Source: Leuctra nigra (Eukaryota; Arthropoda; Insecta; Plecoptera; Leuctridae). Taken from it: a stretch of 64,000 bases of DNA. How positions within the stretch are numbered: position 1 is the first letter of the stretch; every line of letters starts with the position of its first letter. Below, piece after piece: positions 23,701 to 38,700 of the stretch. The notes below the pieces were generated by a model. It ran no database searches. It worked only from the letters and a program-made list of their open reading frames with translations, and was not told the DNA's origin. The position numbers and the translations under genes are program-made. The DNA lies in contig OW203766.1 in NCBI GenBank assembly GCA_934045905.1, positions 20,082,309 through 20,146,308 of the forward strand, given 5' to 3'.

Positions 23701-26700
23701 CGTGTTGCGTCCATTGAAACTTGTGTCGAGAATACCGAGTAAGTTGGTACCACCGAGGAAGCAACATGCCGACAGCGAATTCCTTCTTTACGTTTCATGT
23801 GTTTGTTATATCGTATAGTCCCAGGTGCAGCCGTACATTCCGCTCTAGATGCCTCGTCAGTCAGACAATAGAGATCTAGAGTACGGATAGTAAAATAAGT
23901 AATTTCTAGAGCATAGTTTTAGTCTCTAGTTGCTTCCTAAAGAATGACGTGCCCATTAATAATCGTTTAGTATGGTTTAGTTACCAACTTTAAAATAGGA
24001 AGGCTACCTACCTACATCTACTTTACATTACCTGTTACAAAATACATATTGAAAGATGGGCAATAAATACATTTCAATTACAATCTAAACTTCTTTCGGT
24101 ACATCCTTGAGGTAGGTACCTAATTCAAATTTTGTTTCCTAAATAATGGGCATGTCATATCTTTGTAACCTAATGTTGCATCCATATGTTCATCATTACA
24201 GTGAATCTAGACTTTCCATTTTTGTCGAGTTCTACTTCCTATGCTGGCTTGCTGTCGTCTCCTTCGTCTAGTTTATTGCTTGCTAAATCCTAGTGTTTAA
24301 TCATGGTAATTTTGTTGATCTACATTCGTGATATTTATCAGTGTTACAGATCTGCTAGATGAGTCGTAAGATATTAGATCTAGCTACGTCTTTTACTAAT
24401 TGTGGTTTTTACAGGAAATGAATTACCTACCTATCTACTTTTAGCATAGAATGGCAGCGGAGGCATGCTGCCAGATAACTAGTGTCCTAATTGTTACTAG
24501 TTTTACTAGCAAACGTTACATTGTTTTGATTGCCTACAACTTTTTAGTGCCTTTAGTTAGATGTAGAAAAATTGCAATCGTTATGTTGGTAATAATTCAA
24601 AAGATTTTTTCAATATGGTGTTCCGAGCCAAAGCAAAGCTTAACTTTAAATTGAACAAAATACTGTTGTAACTTGTAAACTATTTTATTTATTAATGATA
24701 GCATTTTTGTTTGAAGAAGAGAAGTTGACATAGGTTAATTGCTGTGTATGTTCCACAAAATATTTTTACAATTAAATCCTAGAGGATATTTGCTCTTGTA
24801 GAGAAAACAAATCAGTAAATTTACTGGGTAATTTTTTTTAGCAAATCGATCTAAGCTTTGGAATTAAGCAACTCCATCTATTCAATTAAATTTTTTTCTG
24901 TTATTCGTTTATACATACAGATTTCTCTAGGGTAGATTTCTGTAATTGAATGAAATTCTCCACTTGTGTTGAATTATATAACGATTGCAAATTTTGAATA
25001 GTATTTCCCAATGACCTAGCTAGAGTGATTACGTAGTTCTGTCTTCGTTGGGTAGTGATTCCTAGGGTTCGCTTCACAGGTTCATTACACTATTACCTTC
25101 CAAAAACATGGATATGGATCTGCGTACTCTCAGAGCTATTCGTGTGCTCAGGCCCCTGAAACTGGTCTCGGGAATTCCGAGTAAGTAGAAACAAAAAGCA
25201 GTGATTAATATGGCTTGCGGACATTATAAAATACTTCGGGATGCGGCGTGAAGAATATGGTAGTATTTTTTTAAAATATTGGATTGCAAAATCTTTGTCC
25301 ATTCTAGGTAAAGAAATTTAAGTGAGACAGTTTGGAAGCCTTGACTTAAAATTGAATACCTAGTTAAAAAAACAAGATTCTTTTCTTTCATGAAAGATTG
25401 TAGAAATGTCTTCGTATAGTCCCAGATTTATGTTATTTTATACTTTGTATTTAGAGAGTTAGAAGTACCTAATGATTACCTATCAGACTTCATTGAATAA
25501 GATTTAATGTCGGAATAAATATTTAAATCAACAAGGGGATAACATGAATTGGATTGTCAATCGAAACGTTGATTGCTTTTTTTATATCATTTCTTGGTGC
25601 TTCATTGCACCGTGAAGCACCATGTTGCTTCATCTTGTTTTGCCATGTAATAAAACGGTTGCAACATGTTCGCCAATCCGCTTCCATCTAAGAGTGCTTA
25701 TTTTGTCCGTGAGCGCAAGACTGACTTGATACATGTGGCACGGCTTTACTCCTCTTGTAACACGTGATGTTTTAACTTACATTCCATGTTGTTTTTATCC
25801 GTCAATCACTACAATAATGTTTAAATAATAATCACGAATAATAATTAATTGACAGTTTGAATTATTCACTGGACCTACTATGAACAAAATAGATTTCGAT
25901 CAGGAAAAGGAGGATCAACCTAAAAATTAGGCATGAGCAATATTCCAATGGTGCTCCCGATTGACATAGTGTACTCATAACTAAACTGTCTAGGTAGTGT
26001 AGCCAGGTGTATGATTTGTAATACTTTTGAAACTTGAATAGAGCCTAGGTAGTTTCATAGTTAAGTACGTAGTTGAATATTAGGTTGTTCCCTGCAGAAT
26101 AAACTAGAAGTAAATTAATAGAATTCCTTCACTTAAAAATTACAAAATTCTTATTAATTTAAAAGATAACAATCAATGCACTGTGATAAACACTTTCAAT
26201 CGTAATACATTATTATCTAACATAAGACTTTGGTTTCCCAAAGTTCGGAAAATAAAATTTGAGAGGTCCCTATTTAATTTCTTAATCAGAGAGTTTGTCT
26301 ACATTACCTCACAATCTCTATAATAAACATGAACAAAATTACTTGACCACAGTTCAATCACATGACATATCACACGCGTGGTTGTGGCATCACCGGCCTA
26401 TGCATGTCGTGATTGCCTCCCCTCACTGCGCCTCACTAATCGCTCCTCGCTCACATCCAGGTCTGCAAGTCGTGCTCAAGTCTATAATCAAGGCGATGGC
26501 GCCTCTACTGCAGATCGGCCTCCTCGTGTTGTTTGCTATCGTCATCTTCGCCATCATCGGGCTCGAGTTCTACTCCGGCGCTCTGCATCGCACGTGCTAC
26601 ACGCTAGAGAACCTCGGTGAGATCACCGTATCATCTCGACGCTGAATAGTGTCTTAAGCTTTATTCTTTTTGCCCAACCATTGGTTGTCTATGGTAAGGT

Positions 26701-29700
26701 TGAAAGTTGGTGTCAAATATCTTAAAATTTGGGTTGTAATAAATCATAAAACCTAAACATCGCAGACATCTAATACTAAGTGGGTACCTTCCTCAAGTTC
26801 CTAAAAATCAGAATGAATGCAGAATGGCAAAATGACAGTTTGTTGTAGCCAAAATGAACTCACCTATACTTGAGCAATAATCAGTGTTATTGCCTTAGGA
26901 AGAGCGTCTATAAAATGAATACTAATTAATTATTACTATTACATTTTATGTTGATAACAGATTCATCTTAAAAATGTGTGCATAACAAGTCAGTAAATGA
27001 GGATATTGAATTTTTCTAGAAATAACTCTACCCTAAGGTACCTACTGTTTTCAACCCTGAATGTGCTATGTCCCCTTTTATTTAAATCTTGTAGCTCAGC
27101 ACTGTTCCATTTATTTTCAGTCATTCATCCATTCATTTATATTCTGTATAAGTAAATAGGTAGTGCTTTAAGTGCATACAGTTGTTAAAATCAATGTATG
27201 CCTGGATAGTTTTTAATTACTGTAAGTAAATATGATGGAAATACTTTTTTCAAAATTAATCTTTCAAATATGAACCTACCTACTAACATAGTAGTACTTC
27301 CAGTACTTATTTACTACATATATTTACCATATTTAGTCTTCACAGTAAAACCATTTTTGAAATTTTCTTGTAATTGAACCAATTTTTAAAGCTGCAACAA
27401 CAATAATAAGTAATAACGCTGATTGAGTGACATACACAAACGCTGACGCAATTGTTTTGATGTTCCAGATGAGATCTTGCTCGAGGGGGAGTGGCCGGTT
27501 CCGTGCAACTCGGACAATATATCCGACGCGCCGTCGGGGGCCTACGTGTGCGACAACAACAAGTCGCTCTGCGACGACAAGTGGGAAGGTCCCAACTTTG
27601 GGATCACCTCCTTCGACAACATCGGTTTTGCCATGCTCACTGTGTTCCAATGTATTACCATGGAGGGTTGGACTACCATACTTTACTGGGTAACAACATA
27701 CAATAGTCTCTCTCTCTTTATATCTGTCCTGCTCTCTATTCTTCTCTTCGTTTCACTCAAAACTTGTGTGGTTTTTCAGGCCTTCCACTGTGCTGTGATA
27801 ACTCCTATCCCACTTATAGCAATCTATATTTTTTCCCTTTCCGATTTACAGTCCACATTTGTTTTAACTAACAAATGAATGTTGTAATTTTACACTTCTC
27901 ATCATCTCACCCTTGCACATAACTTCAAAGGTTTGCTGTATTTCTATTAAGTACAATTCACAATTTAAACTCAATTTAAGGTGGCGCGATCACTCGAAGT
28001 CATAGTCTCAGATCTTCATAATATTTTGTGTACTTATTGATAATCACGCCATACACAATCCCTGAAAAAATTAAACCCTTCTCGTGTCTAGTTTCTGAGA
28101 TAATTTAAGTTTTCTCCCCCATGTTATCTTATGGCAGCCAAGTAAAATCGTGTCATTTTTAAGCTAAAATGGAGTTCTAATCTTTTTGTACCGTTAGGTT
28201 TTAACAAAAAACTTTTTTTCTGGTAGACATATGGACATACTATCAGGAAAAAAATTGAAAACAATACCATCGTGTGCTACTTTTAAAGTTATTAACCAAA
28301 TTCGAAATGATTTTCCTATACCTCCCATGTTAAATGTCTTTTGAGACACTTCTGTCTTTTGAGAATGATCAAAACCTTAACATTGGAGGTATAGGAAATA
28401 ATTTCGAATTTGCTTAATAACTTTTAAAATAGCACACGATGGTATTGTTTTCAATTTTTTCCTTATAGTATGTCCATATGTCTACCAGAAAAATAGGTTT
28501 TTGTTAAAATCTAACGGTACAAAAAGATTAGAACTCCATTTTAGCTTAAAAATTACACGATTTTACTTGGCTGCCATAAGATAACATGGGGGAGAAAACT
28601 CAAATTTTCTCAGAAACTAAACACGAAAAGTGTTTAATTTTTTCAGGGATTGTGTATGGCATGGTTATCAATAAATACACACAAAATTATGAAGATCTGA
28701 GACTTTGACTTCGAGTGATCGCGCCACCTTAAGTACAATTCACAATTTAAACTCAATTTAAGATTGAATAAAAAAAAAATATAGAAAGAAATCATTTCAT
28801 AAAATCTAATTCTTGTTACGGTCTTCGAGTTCCAAGTGTAAGCTGAATTACGACTCTATACCTTGGTGTAATGCTACATCAAACACCATACTTTGTGTTA
28901 CTTACCTAGTTACCTACCTCTACGTTTTAGATGTGCCCTAGCTCCTTCTATGAAGGTCAGTGGAAGGCCTGGTTTTGATGTCTCTCACTCACTGTTGGAA
29001 ATTACCGTCATGTTTTTCTGACCTGCGGTACAAACTGTTCTTCACACCCTCGTGTCCGATATCGTGTTAGTTTGTGTTCATTCGTTTGGTGTTCCTTGTT
29101 GTTTGGTGTGTGTTTTAAAAAAATGCTTAAATCAAAACTATTTCAAATTCGATTTCCGTACCTTGACAAAATCAAAAGCTGTAAAGACGTCTATAGGTGC
29201 TTCTTAGTTTCGTTTCGAAAGAAATATAAACATTAATTTGGGTGCATTAAGGGTTACTCTTTGGGGAACTTGAGCCTATGTAAAGATTGTGGCGCATTAG
29301 AGTAGGGTACTGTTTGCCCCTCCATGCTAATGCATTAATTATTATCTCAAACGTATCTACCCTATATCATTAAAACTATTCAAGGTAAGCTGTAGCTATG
29401 TGCAGTCAACCAATATCATTTTGATTGGAGGCACACAGAAAAATAGGTAACGGCGTAAGAGTTTTTTGCTATTCAGATATCGTTTCACGTGTTTGAGCTC
29501 TGTAATTCGAATTGAAAGTACAAGTTTGAAAGTAAATCTGAACCGAATATTTAAGGGGCTCTTCGGACTACCAGATACTGATATAAAATTAAAACTCTTA
29601 CTGAAAAGAATATTAGAATAAACCGTACATTAATGCACTCTCACTGAATAGAAGTAAATTACAAACGTTCAGTTCGTGTATAAAACCATTTTTTTAAATT

Positions 29701-32700
29701 TATTTTTCGTAAAAGTTGGTAAAATGTAAAGTAATATAAAGTGTTATAGGTAGTAAATAAAAAAGTAATATAAATAAACAAATGACAATATTTATAGATG
29801 TTATTATTAAAAAGTTATAGTTCTTTCTTAGTTACTAGAGTATATGGATGCGCATGCCGCTGGAACTGGAATCTTCGAATGAACCGTTGCATTCAATACA
29901 TTCAATGCATTTTGTTACATTCAATAATATTCAAAGTGAACTCAGTGGCCAGTTATTGGTTCAACGTAATTTTGGAGGAGGGATGGTTATTTTGAAAATA
30001 TTTTGGTGCTTGAAAATTGGGCAATGAGGGTTCATATTCTGGACAGGGTGGATTGTGCATCCATACTCATTTCTTTTCTATACAATCTGTCATCAACAAT
30101 CTGTAATCATAAACATTTGAGTTTTAGTTTTAACTTTGCAACAACACAACAGCATGCCTACACAACATTTTCCCATTGTCAGATGTTGGATTATGATTAA
30201 TTTCTAGTTTAATTTTAAACCAATTGAAGGTAATTACTAATTACTTATTACAAAATTAGAATCTTCAAATGGAATGTTTTTGATTTCTGTAAGAAATTAA
30301 TTAAACTCACTGAACAATGATTTATTTAGCCTGTTGGATTTTTATTTTGTCACTCGACCCAAATGTAATAATTCGTTTATTAGATATTAATATTATGTCA
30401 TCTAACTTTCATGCATCTTAGAAAAATATTAAGTAGAGTAGTGAGTACTAAACAAGTAATAAAAATAATAAGTCTGTACAAGAATTTAATTAAGTTAATG
30501 TTTTGTTTTCTCAGTCACCAACATTTGATAATATTTAGATATTATCAGAGTGGACACAGAGGTTCCACTCTCTTTGTCTTCTACACCTACTGTCTAAACC
30601 ACTAGAGGAGGGGAATAGGATCTACACAATATTTCCATTCCATACAGCTTTCAATTTGGTCAAAAGTCCACTTTGAAGTCTATTGAAAATGGTTGAGCTT
30701 TTTTGCTTCTAAGCAGACTTTTGACAAAAGCTATTTAAAGTTATATATACACTAAGAAATGTATCCTTATCTAGATTCTATTCCCCTTCTTGCATTAAAC
30801 AGATACAATAAATACAGTTCTAGTCCATGTACACTTAACTCAGCTGTGGTTGAGAAATAGAATGTTTTAAATATTTAACATAGAAATCTATTTTACGCAG
30901 CTGATTCCGAGTGTAGACTGAAGTGCATTTGATTCTAATGATTCTTCCTGTTCATCGTCAAGTCTAATCGGAGCCCTGCTGTGTGATTCCAGACAAACGA
31001 CGCGCTCGGTAGTACCTACAACTGGATCTATTTTGTACCGCTCATCATACTTGGCTCCTTCTTCATGCTCAACTTAGTTCTTGGTGTTCTTAGTGGGTGA
31101 GTGCCATTAGTCGTTGTTGTCTCGTTCGTCCCGTCACGCCATTAGTTTGTTGTCGTGCCGTTTCTGTGTTGTCAAGTGATTATTATTTAACTATTGTCAG
31201 TGTTATTTTATTTATGCAGTGTTACATTTATCTATTAACATGTTTGCCTTGAGTGACTGTATTTTTTTAACCTTGCTTTCATTGCCAATGATTTATGAAC
31301 AGAATTATTTGTGGTTTCTGTATAAATGGAGCATAAGGACGGCGGGCTTATTTTAGCCGTTTGATGTAATTCACGGGGATAGCGGGGTAAATGTAGGGTG
31401 TTATCTACATTCATTACATCCATACCAATACCGTTAGCAACCTGCAAGTCACAAATTGTGTATATTTGAGTTCCAATAATTACAAATCTCAACGTTTTTA
31501 AAATAATAGCAACCCTAGATGTATTTATCAGTGAAATGGCAGGTCACTAATGTTTTGGTAGGGATGCTATGCATGTAGATTACACCCTACATTTGAATGA
31601 TATATCAACTTCCCTTAATGTCATCGACGACAATAAAATGCCAGCCGTCCCCAGGCCTCTTAAATGAAATTATTATTAATATTAACCAATTGTAATCAGT
31701 AGTTTACTGATTGTGATCAGAAATGTGTGGATAGTTTCACCACAGAAAGGATCTTGAGTCCTTTTTCATTTAACCTCTATCTATAGAATTCCACATCTTA
31801 CTTCCAATCTTTCATTCGTTAATCCCTCTTATTCCATTCAAAAGCAACAGTTATTGATTTGCTCTCAATCCCGTAATTCCTTGGTTCATTTGTATTGTGA
31901 ATGCGCAGTGAGTTCAGCAACGAGCGCAACCGCACCGAGCGCCAGTCGGAGTTCTTGCGTGCGCGAACGAAGCAGCAGTTCTCGTCGGCGCTTGCCTCCT
32001 ATCTTAACTGGATCACTCACACAGGTTGCAGAACCCCCTGCTCCAGTAATCGGCTAGATAATCCACGAGCGAGCTAAACCATGACCTGTAACTTATTTCC
32101 CAGCAGCTGCGTAGACATCGGTATTTCTGATTAACACCGCAACCATTGCAAATGCCTACTTCTTAAACGTTTCCATACGTGTATGAGATCGTTAATGATA
32201 TTTATATTTTGGTCTGCTCTTTACTCGATTTTACTCATTGTAACCTTGAGGTGAATACTATCTTTCTGATGAACACCTAATAGCAAAAGTATCTGAATGA
32301 TTAACCCGTTAAGAATGAGCATAATTGACTAAAAGCAGAAAAAAATAAAAGCAAAATAATTTGTTTATTAAACAGGCAGTCTAACATACAAGTGCATTTC
32401 CAATTAGACGAAACGAAAGCGCTGCATAGGTTGACTACTGGTAACTGCTAGTCTGTTTCTAATAAATTATCTCTATGTTCATTAGATAGTTAAGTGCTTA
32501 GTTTTGGTAGTACAATCTTTAATCGCAAACATACTTTCACTTCACTTCACTTTCACTTCATTTCATAAATAATTTCATACCTACATAAATGTAAATTTTA
32601 GAAGCTTTTACATGATCTAAAATGAGATTTTGTCAGTTATCAAACACTCTTTGCTATTTTTAAAGATTGTACTACCAAAATTTTTATGTGATACTAAATA

Positions 32701-35700
32701 GTGACCTTCATAATAGATGTTGTATTCATGTAATATGTGGAGGATGTGTGTTGGTTTCGATTAACTTCGAAAGGGTTGTGTGAGTACGTGACCTAACGTG
32801 TAGTGACCGCTATTTCCTTGCTTGCTTGGCGCCTGTAGAGAGTTTGCCAGGGAAAGAGAGAAGGTGGAAAACCGACAGACGTTCCTCAAGCTTCGCAGAC
32901 AGCAGCAGTTGGAGCGTGAGCTCAACGGCTATGTAGAGTGGATCTGTAAAGCAGGTGGGTGGAAACAACAATTGCGCAAGTTCATGGATGAATGTTGGTT
33001 TTCGTGTCCTGGATACTTTCAATAGTTTTGGTTCACTAAGATGGATTCAGAGCGGCTGGTGAAAAGTGGTTGCTTTAGTAACAATGTTAATGCTATGTTA
33101 ATAAAGTCTTTAAACACAACAGAATTGAATCCCCAAGTGTGAATACAATATGTAAATACAATTCTTGTGATGACCGTAACTTCTTGAAACAAAAGGTAGG
33201 TTTTGGTCCGCTGAAGGACTGTCAGGTAAGGGTAAGTGGTCGGGTCTTTCACAAACAGTTGGAAGTCCCTTAAAATACTTGCAAATTGTTTTTTAGAATT
33301 ATTCCCGTAATTAACTAAATAATAATGAAACATGTTCAGCTGAACCAATACTTGTTGAAATCCAAAAGGGGTAATCTATCATCATAATTCCTGAAATTCA
33401 TTCTAGATTAATTAGACTATTAGGTTTACATATATTTTTTTGCTTTATTATATTTTTCAAATATTTTACATTTAAACAAATGCTGTTAATTCTTGAGTTT
33501 GTGTGATGTTTTATAATGTGATGTGAATGATCAAGTAGCAACCAAATTGTGCTCTAAAAGTAACTGACTATGTTTCTAAACTTTAATCCTTCTTGATGAA
33601 TGTGATCGACCATCGACAATTTTGTAATTTAAGTTTGAAAGTAAACTTTGAATAGTAGAAAAGAGAATTCTAATCTTAGTCTTGTATTTCCACAGAGGAA
33701 GTGATCCTAGCCGAAGAGAGAACTACGGAGGAAGAAAAACTGCACATCATCGAGGCGAGACGAAGAGCCGCCGCCAAAAGAAAGAAACTTAAAAACTTGG
33801 GGAAAAGTAAAAGCACCGACACAGAAGAAGAGGAGGAAGGTGAAGAAGAAGACGAAGATGGTAAGCGCTATTGTTAATCGACATTTGTTTCTGACTGTTT
33901 CCCCCAATCAATAATACCAAATTGGTTTAAGAGCTTGATTGATTTGATATTTTGTTCTATCATTCATGAAGTTCATGTTTTACAGTTTTGCATTTAAATA
34001 TAACTATCATGCACATACCTACATTTAAATATTCGAAACAATAAATAATTGCAGTGGTCAAAGACTGGTGTCTTTATAAATTGATAATTAACTAACTGAT
34101 TTTACACAGTATAGTTTGAATGTAAATTTTTGTTTATTGGATGTTCAAATTGCAATTTATTTTGAGTTTATATCAAATTCATGGTTTGTTTATAGTTCGA
34201 TGTTGGGTTTGGGCATTGGGGGCGGTAACCTCAACGCTGGCCAATCAGAAGGCTCTAACGTTGAACGCCAGAACACTGGCGTTACCATGTTAGAGATAAA
34301 CAATGTTTAGTTATTCAATGTCGAACTGTAAATTAAGCCTTACACAAGATTAAATTATCTACTACACTCACTTTGCTTCACACATTTTAATACACAATCA
34401 TTTTCTCACAGTAGGGTTATCCATTTATATATTATAAACCTTTTGTTTCAGTGCCTAAGAAAAAACAAAAAGGTATGATGATTGATCATGATGATGATGC
34501 AAGCTACATTAGTAACGTATTTTCGAGCAGGTATCCTAGAGTACACCTTTGTAGGTATTAATTACATCATTGCAGTTACCGTAGTACCTTAGATAGAAGC
34601 CACAGCGACCTAAACTCTTGGGAGTATTTAGATGATATCTCATAGGTAATTAGACATTTGTAATTATTTACATACCTCCTTTCGAGGCAAAACATAGGAG
34701 TACAAATAGCATGCCGCTTTCAGTCAAACGACACATGCCTACCGACAAAATATTTCCACTGAAGATCGATTCATACGACACTGAGAAACAATTGGTTACA
34801 AATTTATGTTTCATGAATTTCGTATGACCATTGAATTTGTCGCCAGAGGATTATATATGCTGAAATAAGTAATGTTTTTGAATGTATTATATTTTTTGCT
34901 ATTTCAGATATTACCGGATTTTTTCAGATGTTTCCCTACATCAAATTCGATTCCAGTATTATCAAAATAAATATTTGTATTTCATTGAATTTTTATATCT
35001 AAAATGAATCGGTAGTACACTTTTTTTTCATGTTAATATTTATAGTTTAGTCCTTGTGTCTACAAAACAATTAAAACGAAGCTAATTCGCTTGAATCGAC
35101 CATTCCGTGGATGCAATTATTGCTTACATCTGAGTGGCTACGGTAATTGCGGATTTATTGTCCGTTAGGTAGTGACATAACCTCTCTTCTACTCTGAAAC
35201 GTACTGTACCTACTACTCTACTTTACTGCTCTCCTTGAGGCTGCCATCGTTGCGTTGATTGCGTTCTGTCCCCGTCTATTGCAGATCTCTGTTGGTTGGT
35301 GCATGAGTTCGTTGCGTTGCTTTGCGTTCAGGGTGTATACAATGTCTGAACGGTTTCCATTCATCTTTCAAATAATGTATTGTAGTTGTCAAACAGTTAC
35401 GATTTTATAATGTAGACTGATTTTGTTTCGGAACTAACTGCATTATGTTTGAACTTTGAAATCAAATATAATTTTAAATAAGGATACGGAATAAGCAATT
35501 TATATCACACATTAGTCTGTTATTTTTAACAATATATTATAGGAAGTTCAATATTGTGTCAAACTACTACAATTCCCTAATTTGCAGGGAATGACACTTC
35601 ATTTTTTATTTATTCCAGCACACAACTATTTTAGAGTATACTTAACATAATTCAAACAAATCACTAACTAATGAGTAATGAGTGACTAATGCTGTGTTTT

Positions 35701-38700
35701 TGAAAATTAACGATTAAGGTGATTCAGTACCACGTGACCACCTGCGTCATAGTTCAGTATGCCCTGACAATCAAAAAACCAAAGAAAAGTGATATTTTAT
35801 TTTACAGGAAAAGATAAGTTACCTTTCACTCGAATATCTTTCACCTGTGACTAGAAAGGAACAATAATTCGGTTTGGACTGAAGTGTTCACAAAAGATCA
35901 CTCTCAATGTTTCAATGACACTTTAGTAATGAAAATGCTGCAATTGAAAATTGTCTGTGAAATGCGGAGAAATTGCTACCAAAGACACAATTTCATCCCA
36001 TATTCAACTGGACAATACAAAAATATTAAACAAATACATGACTTCCTTACATGGAAGTCATGGTCATGGATCATGGTCATGGAAGTTCCTTACATGGTTT
36101 CCTTTTAGAAACTACAAGAAAATTAATCCCCAGGAATTGAAAAATGTTTTGAACAGCATTGACTGGAATATTGCAGATGGTGAAGATGATATTAATATAA
36201 AGCTAAAAGTAGTAAATACTTAACGACAATTTACAATATACTGAGAATAAGCTAGCCCCGATCAAGGAATTTACAACCAATAAACCGAAATGTCCATGGA
36301 TTACCGATAACATTCAGAATATGTGCAAGCTCAAGTCAAAAGCACTTTTGAAGTTCAAAAGAAGGCCATCTGCAGCTAATTGGCAATATTATTGCCATGT
36401 TAGAAATTACATAACAATAGCAGTGAAGAGAGAGAAAAGATCATTCATGAGGAAAGAAATACAAGCAAATGTAGGCAATTCTGCATTCTTATGGAAGAAA
36501 CTTCAAGAGTGGGATATCCACAGTTCGAAAAAGCCAAGACAAATAATTCCTGAAGAACTAGCTAAGCCGGATTTGATAAATGACTATTATGTTGATTCAA
36601 TACCAAATTCTTTAATTGCTTCAAATATAATTGATCAATACAAGAACAACACTCACACTGTTACGTCAAAAAATGCCTTTGAGCTCAGAGCAGTTAGTAC
36701 AGAAGAAATAGTTGATCAATTGAGGAAAATTAAGACCAAAGCAACAGGCATTGATAATATAAATATCAATACATTACTTCTATGCATGCCAAACTGTTTA
36801 AATGCTATACACAGTATTGTGAATCTGTCTCTTGTTTCTGGAATATTTCCTGATCTATGGAAAGAAGGAGTAATAACACCTTTGCCAAAATGCTCGCATC
36901 CAAAACAATTCAAAGACCTTAGACCCATAAGTATTCTCACTACAATGTCCAAAATACTTGAAGAGAGAAATTCATTTATTATAAAACAAATGACAGCTGT
37001 CCAATACAAGGATGACCACTAGGATCCAGCATGCTTACAATAGTATAATTCTAATGGATACAAAATGTGACAAATATTAATTAAGTAAGACTTAATATAC
37101 CTACAAACTAAGATGAATTATTATATAAATGATTATGCAATATACTAGACGAATCTTTTAAAATTGATAAAACTATTTGATCTACGAGAACCAAAGAAAA
37201 AATGAAATGTGATTTAAGAAATTTTGTAAAAAAATCCGGAATTGAAGCTCTAGCTCCTAAAAGGAGACCGGTAACGCTCCAGTATTGTTCTTTAATTTTG
37301 TATCTTTGAGCAAGATCGGGGATGCAATCGACGTAATGATCTTGTTTTTCCTTGTTCACGTCCTCCGCTTGTGATCCCCCTTGCTCGAATCTAATGGTTG
37401 GGTCGAGAATAAGGACTTTTTTCCGGTCTCTTCGAATGGCTATTATGTCTATTCTCTTCAAAGAGCCAGTAGTCGAAACACAAGAAATTTCTTCATGTAC
37501 CTCCCACTTATTTGCTCGGAACGAATCTGCTAACAGGCTCCTCACTGTGTTGTGTCTGTTAATTCTCAACAGTTCTCCCTTCAGACAACCTCCGAGAACA
37601 TGAGGTAGGGTTTCATACTCATTGCAGCCTGGTTGACGGCAACGGGTGTTCTCGAAAGATCTTCCTGGTACGGCACGAACGGCGGCGAGATTAACAGACA
37701 TCTTGATGTTATTTATCCACTGAGAAGAAGACAGTCCCTCCTTAGAGTGTAACCACTTATTGGCTCTTGTCGTTTCTCTGAATACTTCCACTCCACGTCC
37801 TTTATGTGGCAAATCAACCCATTCTTGATTGGTTGTAGGAATTGTTGTGAAACAACTGACTGCATACCTAGAAGAACTGAAATTATTATCCAATAGTCAG
37901 TCAGGATTCAGAAAAAATCGAGGGACAACATCAATACTCCTAGATGTAACTGATGAAGCGATCAAGGGAATGGAGAAGAAAATGGTTACAAGTCTTATGC
38001 TATTAGATTTTACAAAAGCTTTTGACTCAATCAACCATGAACTCTTACTGGCTAAACTCACATATCTTGGAGTGGGAGAGATGACAATTAAATGGTTTGC
38101 AAGTTACCTCACCGGACGTCAACAACGGGTAAAATTATCAGCTAATAACGTATCAATGCCAAGGAAAAATAGAACAGGAGTACCACAGGGTTCAAGTATA
38201 GCTCCACTCCTGTTCATAGTTTACACAACTGATATCGATGAGAGTGTGAAACACTGCAAAATACACAAATTTGCAGATGATACCCAGCTTCTATATACCT
38301 TTCGCCCTCAAGATCTAGCTGCAGCACAAGAGAAAATAAACGAAGATCTTCAGTCTATTGCTGCATGGAGTGAAAGTCAAGGACTTTCCTTAAACACTTC
38401 GAAGACAGTATCAATGATTATAGGGAGCAAATGTCAACGAATCAAAATACTTAATAGCGAGTTTAAACTAAATATAAATGGTTGTACAATTCCCATTTCA
38501 GAAACTTCAAGGAATTTAGGTTTAATCATGGATAGCCAAATGACATACACAGATCATATTCAGAAAGCAAACAGCAAAGCTTACGGCAAACTACGAACAT
38601 TGCAAAGATTTAAACAAATCCTGACCAGGTCAACAAAAACAAAGCTCGTTGAGGCACTTATAATATCAAATTTAAATTACTGCGACATCGTTTACGGATC

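Noticed and set aside
34116..34310. Open frame with Gly-rich [13 protein letters not shown] as an extra cac exon
   Set aside because: No splice sites in phase, and the DNA is a weak palindrome (GGTAACC ends), more likely a small repeat.
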